64,000 nucleotides of DNA from Tsuneonella sediminis (lineage in GTDB: Bacteria; Pseudomonadota; Alphaproteobacteria; Sphingomonadales; Sphingomonadaceae). Within the stretch, counting starts at the first letter, position 1, and every line of letters begins with the position of its first letter. The position numbers and the translations under genes were made by a program. Shown piece after piece: positions 15,355-25,203 of this stretch. The notes beneath the pieces were generated by a model. It was not told the DNA's origin and ran no database searches. It was given only the letters and a program-made list of their open reading frames with translations. Location: positions 1,240,001-1,304,000 of the forward strand of contig NZ_JBNCBU010000001.1 of the NCBI RefSeq assembly GCF_051912845.1, read 5' to 3'.

Positions 15355-17409
15355 ATGGTGCTCGACTTGCTTGCCGCTGCGTCGATGGGGGTTGGCGACC
15401 CGCTGCCCGATGCACCGGCCGAACCCGGGCAAACCCCCGCCGGGGACATCATCGTCACCGGTGAGCGGGTGCCGCGCACCATCCGCGAAACATCCTCGAG
15501 CGTGGTCGTCCTGAGCGACGAGGCGATCGAGGCGTCCGGCGCCGACCGGCTCGACCAGGCGCTCCAGCTGGTGCCGAACATCCAGGCGGGTTCGGGCGAG
15601 GAGGGCGCGGCGATTCGGGGACTGGATTCGACCGGCGTGCTGCGCAACCTGTTTGCCTTCCTCGGCGGAACGCGCCCGCGGGTAACGGTTCAGGTCGACG
15701 GCCGCCCGGTCACCTATTACGAATACGTGGCGAGCAGCGCGCCGCTGTGGGACCTCGACCGGATCGAGGTCTGGCGCAGTCCGCAAACCACCACCCAGGG
15801 GCGCAACTCGGTCGCCGGCGCGATCTTCATCGAAACCGCCGATCCGACCTTCAACTGGGAAGGCCGCGCGCGCGCCATCGCCGGCGGGCTCGGCACACGC
15901 CAGGTGTCGGCCATGGTATCGGGCCCCATCGCGGCCGGCCAGGTCGCCCTGCGAGTGATCGGCGACCTCCACCGGGGCCGGATGGCGAGCGAGATGGTGG
16001 ACGCCATCACCGGCGCCGACATCGACCGCGACGACTACGGCATCCTGCGCGCCAAGCTGTTGATCACCCCTGCCGCACTTCCCGGCACGCGGATCGAGAC
16101 AACCTATGTCCATACCCGGTCGCAAGCTCCGCAGTTCGAAGCCGTGCGCCGGCCCTTCGAACTGCGGCGCGACGCGGTGGCCGAGCGCACCAACGGTATT
16201 CACCGGGTCAACGTCGATTCGATCACCGCTCGGCTTCACCACGACGCGGGGGCGGCGCTGACCTCGGACGTGACGCTGTCGTTCGGCGATGCGCAGATCC
16301 GGCGGTTCGGCCTGCCGGGCCTTGGCCAGACCTCGGTCGATTCGCATGACTACGCGGCCGAAGGGATCGTCCGCTGGGCTGCACCGGGCCAACCTCTCAC
16401 GCTGCTCGGCGGGATCAATCGCATCGCAACCCGCCAGGGGCAGACGATCGACATCAGCGGGCTCGGGCTCGGCTCCGGTGCATTCCGCGACACCCAGACG
16501 AGCCTCGGGGTGTTCGGCGAGGCGACCTGGCGGCCGGTATCGCCGCTGGCGATCACAGCGGGGCTGCGGTTCCAGACCGATCGCCAGCGACGAGCCGGGC
16601 AGGTCGGCAACCCGCCGGCGGGCCTCGCGCTCGATTACGACGGCCAGTTCGACAGTTGGCTGCCAAAGGTCTCGCTCGCCTACGACATCGCGCCCGGCAC
16701 CACTTTCGGCGTGCTCATCCAGCGCGCCTACAATCCCGGCGGCACCTCGATCAGCCTGCTGCGCCGGGCGCAGGACGATTTCAGGGCGGAAACGATGTGG
16801 AACCGGGAGGTCTTCGCCCGCCACTTGTTCGCGGGCGGGCGCGGTCTCGTCGCGGCAAACCTTTTTCACAATGCGATACGCGATGCGCAGCGCCAACAGG
16901 TCGTCGCGATCCAGCTACCCAATGGGCCGCCGCTGTTCGTGCCCGAATTCGAAAACGCGCCGCGCGCGCGATCGCAGGGATTCGAACTCGAGGCCTCCTT
17001 CCGCGCGGGTGAGCGGCTGTCGCTTCGCGGCGGCCTGGGCTTGCTGAGAACCAGGGTGATTGAAACGCTGCTCGCGCGCGACCCTACCCTCGGAAAGAAA
17101 TTCCAGCGTTCGCCCAACGTCAGCGCCGCAGGGTCGGCCGACTGGCGCCCGGTCGAGCCGCTGCGGCTCTCGGCCACGGTGCGCTACCACAGCGCCTATT
17201 TCAGCGACGATGCGAACACCCCCGCACTCGCGATTCCGGCGGCGACCGTCGTGGACGCGCGCGGGTCCTGGACCCTGGGCCGCGCAAGCGTGTTCGGCTA
17301 TGCCCGCAACCTCTTCGACGAGTTCGAACTGACCTACCTGTTCGACCCGCAATTCGGGTCCGCCTCCGACCCGCGCGAGATCGGTATCGGCATCGAGGCG
17401 CGGTTCTAG
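15355..17409 (+). CDS. TonB-dependent outer-membrane receptor
   Basis: A 684-residue TonB-dependent receptor with a short signal/N-terminal region, TonB box-like DIIVTGERVPR (about 31-41), a plug domain (SSSVVVLSDEAIEASGADRL... VQVDGRPVTYYEY... RIEVWRSPQTTTQGRNSVAGAIFIETADP) and a 22-strand barrel ending in an aromatic FDPQ...GIGIEARF. The substrate cannot be read from sequence. It is not next to siderophore genes, and the convergent regulator overlaps it by four bases, suggesting regulation by that protein. The signal peptide is short and Ser/Ala-rich and may have a different start. Confidence 0.9.
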   Translation: MVLDLLAAASMGVGDPLPDAPAEPGQTPAGDIIVTGERVPRTIRETSSSVVVLSDEAIEASGADRLDQALQLVPNIQAGSGEEGAAIRGLDSTGVLRNLFAFLGGTRPRVTVQVDGRPVTYYEYVASSAPLWDLDRIEVWRSPQTTTQGRNSVAGAIFIETADPTFNWEGRARAIAGGLGTRQVSAMVSGPIAAGQVALRVIGDLHRGRMASEMVDAITGADIDRDDYGILRAKLLITPAALPGTRIETTYVHTRSQAPQFEAVRRPFELRRDAVAERTNGIHRVNVDSITARLHHDAGAALTSDVTLSFGDAQIRRFGLPGLGQTSVDSHDYAAEGIVRWAAPGQPLTLLGGINRIATRQGQTIDISGLGLGSGAFRDTQTSLGVFGEATWRPVSPLAITAGLRFQTDRQRRAGQVGNPPAGLALDYDGQFDSWLPKVSLAYDIAPGTTFGVLIQRAYNPGGTSISLLRRAQDDFRAETMWNREVFARHLFAGGRGLVAANLFHNAIRDAQRQQVVAIQLPNGPPLFVPEFENAPRARSQGFELEASFRAGERLSLRGGLGLLRTRVIETLLARDPTLGKKFQRSPNVSAAGSADWRPVEPLRLSATVRYHSAYFSDDANTPALAIPAATVVDARGSWTLGRASVFGYARNLFDEFELTYLFDPQFGSASDPREIGIGIEARF

Positions 17410-19010
17410 GCCCTTGCGGCGCGGAGGAAATCGGGCGCGACCCCGCGCTGGTCCCAATACCGGACGAGCCCCATCCGCTCCATAAGAGGCATGAACCGCG
17501 AGTCACGCTGCATCGGCCGGGCCATCGGCGTGAACAGCATGTTCGTCTTTCGCCGTCGCTGGTCGGGCACGAACGGCTGTCCGGGGCGCCACGACATCGC
17601 CGGAATCAGGGGGCCCTGTTCCAGGTAATAGGCCTCGCTCACCTCGAACGCGCGATCGACCGCGCCGATCAGGTTGAGGAGCATGATCGCGTTGACGACC
17701 GCGGCGACCGACTGCCCCACGCCCCCGATGATCCGCCCCGCCGCTGCTTCGATTTCGCCGGGCGCGCGGCTGCGGGCAGCGGCCAGCGCGGCGCCGAGGG
17801 TATCGACCAGGGGCGGTGGAAGCGGCGGCCGCCCGGCAGCATCCGCGGCCTGTGCCGCCGCCCGGTCGAGCCGCCCCGTTCCCGCGAGTACCCAGAGCTT
17901 GGCGAACCACAGCCCGGGATGGCGGGGCCAAGCCTGCAAACCCTCGGTCGCGACCCGGTCGGCCTCGGCGATGCGGTCGAGAAACCACAGCGCGTAGACC
18001 AGGCGAAACTGCAGGTTCGGGTTCGACGATCCGCGCGACGCGAAGGCCAGGCGGTCGCGTGCCGATTCCCGCATCCGGCCGACCGCACCGAGAAAGAAAC
18101 TGCGCGAATCGAGTGTGGCGAGGTGGTCGGGATGCCGCACGAGGATGGCGTCGAACCGTTTCTCGGCGGCGAGCCAGTCACCGTAGTAGGGCAGCGAGAG
18201 CGCCAGTGCGGCCTCGGCATCGGCGTTGCCCGGCGCGAGGCGCAGCGCGCGGCCGGCAGCGGTGGCGACCTTTTCGATCGGAAAGCGCGTCCGATCGACG
18301 GCATGCTCGTCGACGAGGGCGACCGCCAGCGCGAGTAGGCCCCAGATCCTCCCGTCGCCGGGCGCCGCCTGGGCAGCCTTTTCGAGCGTGGCGATTGCCC
18401 GCAGGTGCGCCTCGGGAGTGCCCGCTTCGAGGTCGGCGCGCGCGTCCGCGACAAGCGCGGCAGCCGGATCGGGTGCGAGCGCGCTGGCAAGCCATGCGCC
18501 CCCGCCAGCGACCGCCGCGAGCGTCAGGCCGCCGCCCACCAGCATGCGCCGCGACACCCGCGTTTCGGGCGCTGGAAGCGCAGCAGATACCTGCCGGGCG
18601 AGCGGCTGCAATTCGCCGCCCTCGTCGTGGAGCAGGCGGTAACCAATCCGCGGGATGGTCTCGACCCCGAAACCGCCATCGGTCTCGCGCGCGGCCCGGC
18701 GTACTTCGGATATCGCGCGGTTGACCGCGTCGTCGCCCACGATCTGTCCGTTCCAGCAAATCCGGATGAGATCCTCGCGGGTCAGCACATTGCCGCCGGC
18801 TTCCCTCAGTGCCACCAGCACCTGCATGACGCGCGGCTCGATGGTGGTCGTCCCGCCGGGGCCGGCGACGGTCCTGACCGAAGGGCGGACGGTCGCGTTT
18901 CCGAGCCGGAAGTCCTCGTGACGGGCGAGATCGGGCGGACCAGGCCGGCCGGCAGAAGCTGGCGGCCGCCGATAGGGCAGGCCGCCAGCGAAGAAACTGC
19001 TCTCGTTCAT
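17406..19010 (-). CDS. Membrane-anchored winged-helix regulator with TPR-like domain
   Basis: A 534-residue CadC-like protein. An OmpR-type winged helix (about 32-128: FRLGNATVRPSVRTV... EPRVMQVLVALREAGGNVLTREDLIRICW) is followed by a single membrane helix (about 156-178, RRMLVGGGLTLAAVAGGGAWLASAL) and a long alpha-helical repeat region (TPR/Sel1-like, 180-520). Such proteins bind DNA in the cytoplasm and sense in the periplasm. Its stop overlaps the end of the receptor gene (convergent), so it plausibly controls that receptor. Not assigned to a named system. Confidence 0.85.
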   Translation of the reverse strand: MNESSFFAGGLPYRRPPASAGRPGPPDLARHEDFRLGNATVRPSVRTVAGPGGTTTIEPRVMQVLVALREAGGNVLTREDLIRICWNGQIVGDDAVNRAISEVRRAARETDGGFGVETIPRIGYRLLHDEGGELQPLARQVSAALPAPETRVSRRMLVGGGLTLAAVAGGGAWLASALAPDPAAALVADARADLEAGTPEAHLRAIATLEKAAQAAPGDGRIWGLLALAVALVDEHAVDRTRFPIEKVATAAGRALRLAPGNADAEAALALSLPYYGDWLAAEKRFDAILVRHPDHLATLDSRSFFLGAVGRMRESARDRLAFASRGSSNPNLQFRLVYALWFLDRIAEADRVATEGLQAWPRHPGLWFAKLWVLAGTGRLDRAAAQAADAAGRPPLPPPLVDTLGAALAAARSRAPGEIEAAAGRIIGGVGQSVAAVVNAIMLLNLIGAVDRAFEVSEAYYLEQGPLIPAMSWRPGQPFVPDQRRRKTNMLFTPMARPMQRDSRFMPLMERMGLVRYWDQRGVAPDFLRAARA

Positions 19011-19109
19011 GTCACCTCACGGCTTTCGCTGCGGGATTAGACGAGCCCAGAATACATTACTTGGGAAATTGCGACAGCCGCCGCGCTGTTTTTCCGCGCG
19101 GGCACTGTT

Positions 19110-19907
19110 TCAAACGTCCTCGTACCGCGCCTTGCGCTTCTCCATGCCCGCCATCACCGCTTCCATCTGGTTCCTCGAGCGAAGGAGTTTATGCTGCTCG
19201 AGGCTTTCGTCCATGAGCAGGTCGGCAGTCGACTTGTCGGGCATGGCGTTGGCGAGCCGCTTTGCACCGCGGATCGCGTGCGGGCTGCGATCGGCGATTG
19301 TCGCGGCGATCGCGGTCGCGCGGGCGTGCGGATCCGGGTCGACATGAGTGGCAAGGCCGATCGCCTGCGCTTCCTCGCCGCTGAACTCGCGATTGGTATA
19401 GGTCAGTTCGCGCAGCACGTCGTCGCGTATCAGCCCGCGCCACAGCGCGTACCCTCCCATGTCCGGCACGAGGCCCCACCGCATCTCCATGATCGCCATG
19501 CGAGTGTCGGGGGCGACGACGCGAATGTCGGCCCCGCTCGCGATCTGCAGGCCGCCGCCGAAGCACACGCCGTGGATCGCGGCGATCACCGGCACCGGCA
19601 GCTTGCGCCATTGCATCGCGACCTGCTGCGCCTTGTTGGCGTTGCCGTAGGTGCGCTCGGTCAAGGGCGGTTCCTCGGAGCGATCGCGGCCGAAGCTGGA
19701 CAGATCGAGCCCGGCGCAGAAAGCCCGCCCCGTGCCCGAGAGGACCACGGCGCGCAGACCCTTCATGTCGTGCAGCGTCTGTCCGGCCTCGATCAGCCGC
19801 TCGAACATCTCGCCGTCGAGCGCGTTCATCTTGTCGGCACGCAGTAGCCTGACCTGCGCGACGCCATCGTCACCCAGTTCGATCCCGATCCTGTTGTTTT
19901 CGCGCAT
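19110..19907 (-). CDS. Enoyl-CoA hydratase/isomerase (crotonase family)
   Basis: A 265-residue crotonase-fold enzyme. The oxyanion-hole motifs AFCAGLDLSSFG and IHGVCFGGGLQIASGADIRVVA are clear, and MEMRWGLVPDMGG is where the family carries its catalytic acid. This type, with NALDGEMFERL at the N-terminus, is annotated as enoyl-CoA hydratase/isomerase, and substrates vary. A cytoplasmic fatty-acid or aromatic catabolic role is likely. The ATG at 19907 is preferred to the long frame that runs through the halogenase. Confidence 0.9.
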   Translation of the reverse strand: MRENNRIGIELGDDGVAQVRLLRADKMNALDGEMFERLIEAGQTLHDMKGLRAVVLSGTGRAFCAGLDLSSFGRDRSEEPPLTERTYGNANKAQQVAMQWRKLPVPVIAAIHGVCFGGGLQIASGADIRVVAPDTRMAIMEMRWGLVPDMGGYALWRGLIRDDVLRELTYTNREFSGEEAQAIGLATHVDPDPHARATAIAATIADRSPHAIRGAKRLANAMPDKSTADLLMDESLEQHKLLRSRNQMEAVMAGMEKRKARYEDV

Positions 19908-19975
19908 CCCGATCGCCGTTCCGTTGCTGCCTGCCGAAGCGGCACCGTTGCGCAAGCGCGGCAGCCTGTCCAGCA

Positions 19976-21505
19976 CTACGCGGCGACGGGCACCGGGTCG
20001 GGCGCGGGGCAATAGCGCTTCAGGTAGTCGACGTGCGACGGCATCCGGTCGACGACGAAGCGGACGGACCGTTCGATCCCGTCGAGTTCGGTCTTGAGGT
20101 CGGGCGCTGAAATGCGATCGGCCATGGGATTGTGGCCCTTCATCCCGATCCCCTGACCCATCATCACCGCGGCCCAGCTGGTCTCGGTAAACAGTTCGTC
20201 CTCTTCGCGGAAGATCTGGCCGTTGAGGCGGAACAGCTCGACCTTCTCGGCGAGCGAATCGGGTATTTCCATCGTCCGGACGTAGTTCCAGAACCCGGAA
20301 TCGTCGCGCGCGGTGGCGTTGTAGTGGAGGACAAGGAAATCGCGGATGCGCAGGTATTCCTTGATCGTGAAGCGGTTGAACGCGTCTTCCTGCGCCTGGC
20401 TGATCCCCTCGAGCGAGAGCAGCGCGATCAGCTTGTTTACGCCGGTATTGATCAGATGGATCGACGTCGATTCGAGCGGTTCCATGAACCCGGCGGCAAG
20501 GCCGAGGGCAACCACGTTCCGGTTCCAGAACTTCTTGCGCCGGCCGGTGACGAACCGCAGGAAGTTGGGTTCCGCCTGCGGCTTGCCGGCAAGGTTCTTG
20601 ACGAGGATGTCGTGCGCCTCGTCGTCGGCCATGTATTCGCTGCAGTAGACGTGGCCGTTGCCGTTGCGGTGCTGGAGCGGCACGCACCATTGCCAGCCCG
20701 CCGAATGGGCTGTGGCGCGAGTGAACGGTGCGGGCGGCGAGCCGTCCTCGCGCGCGCAGGGAAGCGCCACCGCGCGGTCGCACGGAAGCAGATGGCGCCA
20801 GTCCTCGTAGCCGGTGCCGAGCGCCTGTTCGATCAGCAGGCCGCGAAAGCCCGAACAGTCGATGAACAGATCGCCCTCGACCGCTCGCCCGTCGTCCATC
20901 GTGACCGAGGTGACGAAACCGCTCTCGCCGTCGAGCGCAACGTCGACAACCCGCCCCTCGCGCCGCACCACACCCTTGCCTTCGGCGTAACCCCGCAGGA
21001 ACTTCGCATACCGCGTCGCGTCGATGTGGTAGGCGTAGTTCACCGGCGGATATTCGCCCGAACGGTTGTAGTCCTCGGTGCGGGCAAACTTGCCGAAGAA
21101 GGCGGCCATCGTCTCGATGTTGAAGGCCTGGATCGGCCGGCGGTCCCCCGCTGCGCGAGCCCGGTGCCAGTGCTGATGGAAGCCGACCCCGTCGATGGGA
21201 TACCCATACGCGCCGAAGGGATGGATGTAGCTGTCGCCCTGCTTGCCCCAGTTGACGAACTGGATGCCCAGCTTGAAGCTGGCCTGGGTCGCCGCCATCA
21301 TCTCGCGCTCGTCGATGTCGAGCAGCTGGTTGAACTCGACGAACGGGGGGATCGTCGCCTCGCCGACGCCGACCGTCCCGATCATCTCCGATTCGATCAG
21401 CGTGATGTCGAGATCGTTCCCTTCGCGCAGTCGCGACAGCGCGGCGGCGGCCATCCAGCCGGCGGTGCCACCCCCGACGATCACGATATGGCGTATCGGC
21501 TGCAC
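19976..21505 (-). CDS. Flavin-dependent tryptophan halogenase homologue
   Basis: A 509-residue FAD-dependent halogenase of the PrnA/RebH family. The FAD motif VGGGTAGWMAA is at 10-20, and the lysine equivalent to the catalytic Lys79 is Lys78 in SFKLGIQF. The family motif W-x-W-x-I-P appears as WQWCVP (271-276), with Val for Ile. The FMEPLESTSIHLI motif, holding the catalytic Glu region, is also present. Tryptophan halogenases chlorinate or brominate indole rings with FADH2 from a partner reductase, but homologues in sphingomonads and Caulobacter beside TonB receptors have unknown substrates. It is transcribed divergently from the 1117-residue receptor, with shared operators between them. Confidence 0.9.
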   Translation of the reverse strand: MQPIRHIVIVGGGTAGWMAAAALSRLREGNDLDITLIESEMIGTVGVGEATIPPFVEFNQLLDIDEREMMAATQASFKLGIQFVNWGKQGDSYIHPFGAYGYPIDGVGFHQHWHRARAAGDRRPIQAFNIETMAAFFGKFARTEDYNRSGEYPPVNYAYHIDATRYAKFLRGYAEGKGVVRREGRVVDVALDGESGFVTSVTMDDGRAVEGDLFIDCSGFRGLLIEQALGTGYEDWRHLLPCDRAVALPCAREDGSPPAPFTRATAHSAGWQWCVPLQHRNGNGHVYCSEYMADDEAHDILVKNLAGKPQAEPNFLRFVTGRRKKFWNRNVVALGLAAGFMEPLESTSIHLINTGVNKLIALLSLEGISQAQEDAFNRFTIKEYLRIRDFLVLHYNATARDDSGFWNYVRTMEIPDSLAEKVELFRLNGQIFREEDELFTETSWAAVMMGQGIGMKGHNPMADRISAPDLKTELDGIERSVRFVVDRMPSHVDYLKRYCPAPDPVPVAA

Positions 21506-21566
21506 GCGTCTCTCCCTTCGCCCGCTCGGTCACATCTGTGGCACGGCCTATTGGCGTTGCCAAATG

Positions 21567-21598
21567 TGAACGTTCATTATTTGCTTGTGAACGTTCAC
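21567..21598. promoter_or_regulatory. Two palindromic LacI-type operators between halogenase and receptor
   Basis: TGAACGTTCA (21567-21576) and the perfect 12-base palindrome GTGAACGTTCAC (21587-21598) are centred 21 bases apart, which puts them on the same DNA face. LacI-family proteins bind even palindromes with a central CG, and a LacI gene lies in the locus. Both divergent promoters would be covered. Confidence 0.75.
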
Positions 21599-21669
21599 GC
21601 AATGGCATATTCAGTTTGCCGAGCGGGACGCGAATCCCGCCGGACAGCTATTGATCTTGGGAGGATCGC

Positions 21670-24600
21670 TTGATTCGTCGTCACCGCTCCAGCACGGCCG
21701 CTAGCCGGCTCCTCGCTCTCTCGACCGCGTCGAGCCTTGCGCTCGTGGCCGCTCAGCCCGCGTGGGCGCAGGACGCGACAAACGATCCCGCGGCAACGAC
21801 CGAGGAAACCGACGAGAGTGATGAAGACGCCATCGTCGTCACCGGCTTCCGCGCCTCGCTGCAGAACGCGCAGAACATCAAGGAAAACGCCGACACCTTC
21901 GTCGACGTGATCACTGCCGAGGACATCGGCGCGCTGCCCGACCGCTCGGTTGCAGAGGCGCTCCAGCGCGTGCCCGGCGTCAACATCGGCCGGTTCGAGA
22001 AGACGTCGGACCCCGACCGCTTCTCGGTCGAGGGCACGGGCGTCATCATCCGTGGCCTGCCGTTCGTGCGGTCCGAACTCAACGGACGCGACATCTTCTC
22101 GGCCAACGGCGGCCGCTCGCTGAGCTTCGAGGACGTCTCGCCGGAACTCCTGGGCCGGGTCGAGGTGTTCAAGAACGTGACCGCCGACATGATCGACGGC
22201 GGCATCGCGGGTACGGTAAATCTCGTCACCCGCAAACCGCTCGACAAACGCGGCTTCAGCCTCGCGGGGTCGGTCGAGGCCAACTACGGCGACCTTCGCA
22301 AGGAGTGGACCGGTGGCTTCTCCCTCCTCGGTTCGAACACTTTCGAGACCGAAGGCGGGACGATCGGCGTCCAGCTCGGCTACACCACTTCCAAGCTCCA
22401 GACGCGCACCGACGCGACGCAGCTAACCGATCCCTGCTACAGGGCGTCCACGCTCAACAGCGGGTGCTTGCGCGTGGTTTCGGTCACCTCGGACGGAATC
22501 GTCGGTGCGCCAAACTTTGACGAGACAAACTTTCCGCCCGCTGGAACCGTGGTCGCACCCAAGGGCGCCGGCGTCCGCACGACGGATCTCAATCGCGATC
22601 GCGAAGCCTGGTCTGCCGCCCTCCAGTACGAGGACCCCACCGGCGACTTCCTGATGACGTTCGAGTGGCTGCGATCCGAGACCCAGTTCTTCACCGACGA
22701 GTACGCGATCCTTGCACAGGTCAACGACGACAACTTCTTCCCCGTCCCCCGTGCAGGAAGCACCTGGCAGTTCGACGAGAACGGCATCTTCCAGAGCGGG
22801 GTGCTGACCCAGAGCCCGGGAAACAATGCGGCCAATCCCTTTGGCCGCGGTGGTATCCCGATGGAAACGCTGCGCTTCCAGCGCGGCACCAACTCGGTCA
22901 CCCAGGACTTCTCGTTCGACGCGAAATGGCAGGCCACCGATCGCCTGCGCTTCAACTTCGAGGCGCAACGCATCAAGTCCGACCTCAGGCGCGATTCGGT
23001 CATCGGCGCGATGAACAGCTGGGCCGACATCGCGATCGACGTGACCGGCAAGACCCCGCAGGTCGAGTTCCTTGCGCCGCAAGGTTCGCCTGCGGACTAT
23101 TTCACCAGCGGATTTTACACCTACTACTGGTTCCTGCTCGACAGCCTCGAGCGCAACGAGGGCGAACTCGACAGCCTGCGCTTCGATGCCGAGTACGACA
23201 TCAGCGACACCGGCTTCATCAAGAGCGTGCGGATCGGCGGCCGTTGGGCCGACCGCGACCGGACAACGCGCGACACGGCCTTCAGCACCTGGGGCAACCT
23301 GTCGGCACCGTGGGCGGGCCGCGCGGGCTGCCTTCCGTGGGGCGAGGGTCCCAACTGCCGTCCGGGTGCGCCTGGCACGGTCCGCTACGATTGGGGTGCA
23401 CCTGGATTCACCCCCGGCCGATTCTTTGCCAATGTCGGGACCAACCCCGATGGCACGCTGCAACCGTCCAACGAATTCGGCATCGGCGGCGGCGCCTATA
23501 TCAGCGACTTCCCGAATTTCGCCCAGGTCCGCAATCCGTTCGCCGGGAACTTCCAGCGCGGCAACTCGCCGACCCCGCTGCCCAACGGGGCCGCGTTCTT
23601 CTTCGGCGGCGACGATTTCCTCGGCGAGTATCTCTCGGGTGAATCAAAGCGCCAGGCGCAGGCCATCAACGCCTTTTCGGCGACCCCCAATCCGTTCTTC
23701 GGCGTGCGGGGGCGGTCGTTCCAGCAGATCGACGGCAAGGTCGTTGCGTGCGATCCGTTCTGCCCGCCGGAAATCTCGACCGTGGGGGAAATCACCAAGT
23801 CGGCTTACGGCCGTGTGGATTTCGGCCACGATTTCGCGGGCGGCCAGACGCTGACCGGCAACGTCGGGGTCCGCTACGTCCAGACCCGGGTCGAGACCTC
23901 GGGCCTGATCGGCTTTCCCAACGGTTTCTTCTTCGACAACGGTCCGGCGGGTAACCGTGACGGCAGGGTGCAGGTCGCCGAGATCGTCGCATCGTGCAAC
24001 CAGACACCGCCGGGCCAGACCCGACCGGGCTACTGCGGCCTCTCGACCGCGCGGCAGCAGGAGTTCGCCGCGGCGTTCACCGGCGAGTTCCTGATCGACG
24101 ACCGCGACATCACGTTCGATCACTGGCTGCCGAGCTTCAACGCGAAGCTCGATGTCGGCGGCGGGCTGCTCTTCCGCGCGGCGGTCTCGAAAGGTATCTC
24201 GCGTCCCGACCTGCAGCTGTTCACCTCGGGCGGCGCGATCAGCGACAATACGAACGACCTGCGCCAGGAAGGCACGCTGGAAACAGGGCCGCTGTTCCAG
24301 TTGTTCACCGGCAACCGCAACGTTCGTCCGATCGAATCGTGGAACTACGATTTCTCGGTCGAATGGTACTTCGACCGGGTGGGCTCGCTCACCGCGTCGG
24401 CGTTCCTCAAGGACATCAAGGGCATCGTCAACGGCGGCGTCGACCTGGTGCCCTACACCAGCCCCGGCGGCACGACGCTGAACGTCGAGGTCAACGGGCC
24501 GGTCAACGGGTCGGCGGGAACGCTCAAGGGCATCGAGCTCGCGTACCAGCAGACGTACGATTTCCTGCCCGGTCTGCTGAGCGGCCTCGGAACGCAGCTA

Positions 24601-25023
24601 ACCTACACCTACGTCGACGGCGGCGACTTCAGCAACACGCAGGTCGGCGGCGCACGGCGCAGCTCGTTTGCCGCGCAGCAGCCGCTGGCGGGCATCTCCG
24701 AGCACACCGTCAACGCGGTCGTGTTCTACGAGAAGGGTCCGGTGTCCGCGCGTGCCGCCTACAACTGGCGTTCGGACTTTCTGATCACCCCGCGCGACGA
24801 CATCTTCCCGTTCTCGCCGATCTGGCAGGAATCGGGCGGCCAGCTCGACGCCTCGCTGTTCTACACGGTGAACGAGCACCTCAAGGTCGGCGTGCAGGGG
24901 GTCAACCTGCTCGACCAGGTCACAAGGACGAGCCAGGTGATCGATTTCGACGGCAACCGGGTGATCCGCTCGGCCTTCCGGAACGACCGGCGCTACACGT
25001 TCCTCGCCCGCTTCAACTTCTGA
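21670..25023 (+). CDS. Large TonB-dependent receptor (carbohydrate-type)
   Basis: A 1117-residue outer-membrane receptor. It starts at TTG 21670, the only start with a good ribosome site (gggagga six bases upstream). It has a signal peptide, a TonB-box-like DAIVVTGFRASLQNAQ near residue 55, a plug (VINGGIAG... here FVDVITAEDIGALPDRSVAEALQRVPGVNI), and a barrel ending RYTFLARFNF. The long-plug FRASLQNAQ type with the ALQRVPGV motif is found in receptors for glycans in Xanthomonas, Caulobacter and sphingomonads. Beside LacI, MFS and GH3 genes, a sugar or oligosaccharide ligand is inferred. Confidence 0.92.
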   Translation: MIRRHRSSTAASRLLALSTASSLALVAAQPAWAQDATNDPAATTEETDESDEDAIVVTGFRASLQNAQNIKENADTFVDVITAEDIGALPDRSVAEALQRVPGVNIGRFEKTSDPDRFSVEGTGVIIRGLPFVRSELNGRDIFSANGGRSLSFEDVSPELLGRVEVFKNVTADMIDGGIAGTVNLVTRKPLDKRGFSLAGSVEANYGDLRKEWTGGFSLLGSNTFETEGGTIGVQLGYTTSKLQTRTDATQLTDPCYRASTLNSGCLRVVSVTSDGIVGAPNFDETNFPPAGTVVAPKGAGVRTTDLNRDREAWSAALQYEDPTGDFLMTFEWLRSETQFFTDEYAILAQVNDDNFFPVPRAGSTWQFDENGIFQSGVLTQSPGNNAANPFGRGGIPMETLRFQRGTNSVTQDFSFDAKWQATDRLRFNFEAQRIKSDLRRDSVIGAMNSWADIAIDVTGKTPQVEFLAPQGSPADYFTSGFYTYYWFLLDSLERNEGELDSLRFDAEYDISDTGFIKSVRIGGRWADRDRTTRDTAFSTWGNLSAPWAGRAGCLPWGEGPNCRPGAPGTVRYDWGAPGFTPGRFFANVGTNPDGTLQPSNEFGIGGGAYISDFPNFAQVRNPFAGNFQRGNSPTPLPNGAAFFFGGDDFLGEYLSGESKRQAQAINAFSATPNPFFGVRGRSFQQIDGKVVACDPFCPPEISTVGEITKSAYGRVDFGHDFAGGQTLTGNVGVRYVQTRVETSGLIGFPNGFFFDNGPAGNRDGRVQVAEIVASCNQTPPGQTRPGYCGLSTARQQEFAAAFTGEFLIDDRDITFDHWLPSFNAKLDVGGGLLFRAAVSKGISRPDLQLFTSGGAISDNTNDLRQEGTLETGPLFQLFTGNRNVRPIESWNYDFSVEWYFDRVGSLTASAFLKDIKGIVNGGVDLVPYTSPGGTTLNVEVNGPVNGSAGTLKGIELAYQQTYDFLPGLLSGLGTQLTYTYVDGGDFSNTQVGGARRSSFAAQQPLAGISEHTVNAVVFYEKGPVSARAAYNWRSDFLITPRDDIFPFSPIWQESGGQLDASLFYTVNEHLKVGVQGVNLLDQVTRTSQVIDFDGNRVIRSAFRNDRRYTFLARFNF

Positions 25024-25041
25024 AGACGGCGGACAACGAAA

Positions 25042-25072
25042 GCGGGCCCGGATGCAACCTGTCCGGGCCCGC
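25042..25072 (+). terminator. Hairpin after the receptor gene
   Basis: An 11-base perfect stem GCGGGCCCGGA/TCCGGGCCCGC around a nine-base loop begins 18 bases after the receptor stop. No T-run follows. It fits a transcription terminator or mRNA-end stabiliser separating the receptor from lacI. Confidence 0.6.
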
Positions 25073-25203
25073 CGAACCGACCACGTCGATTTCCCGTCCG
25101 CGCCTTGCGTTTGGCGAGGCACAGGCACTAGTAACGCCGCGACGCAACCGGTCGCGGGCCGGCCGACCCGTGCGGTGTCGATGATTTGGGGAACCACCTG
25201 ACA

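Noticed and set aside
15103..16896. Minus-strand frame of 597 codons
   Set aside because: Antisense to the TonB receptor; no domain or signal features.
19110..21608. An 832-codon frame joining crotonase with upstream sequence
   Set aside because: Only its last part (crotonase) is real; the rest is an out-of-frame shadow of the halogenase gene. It is not a fusion.
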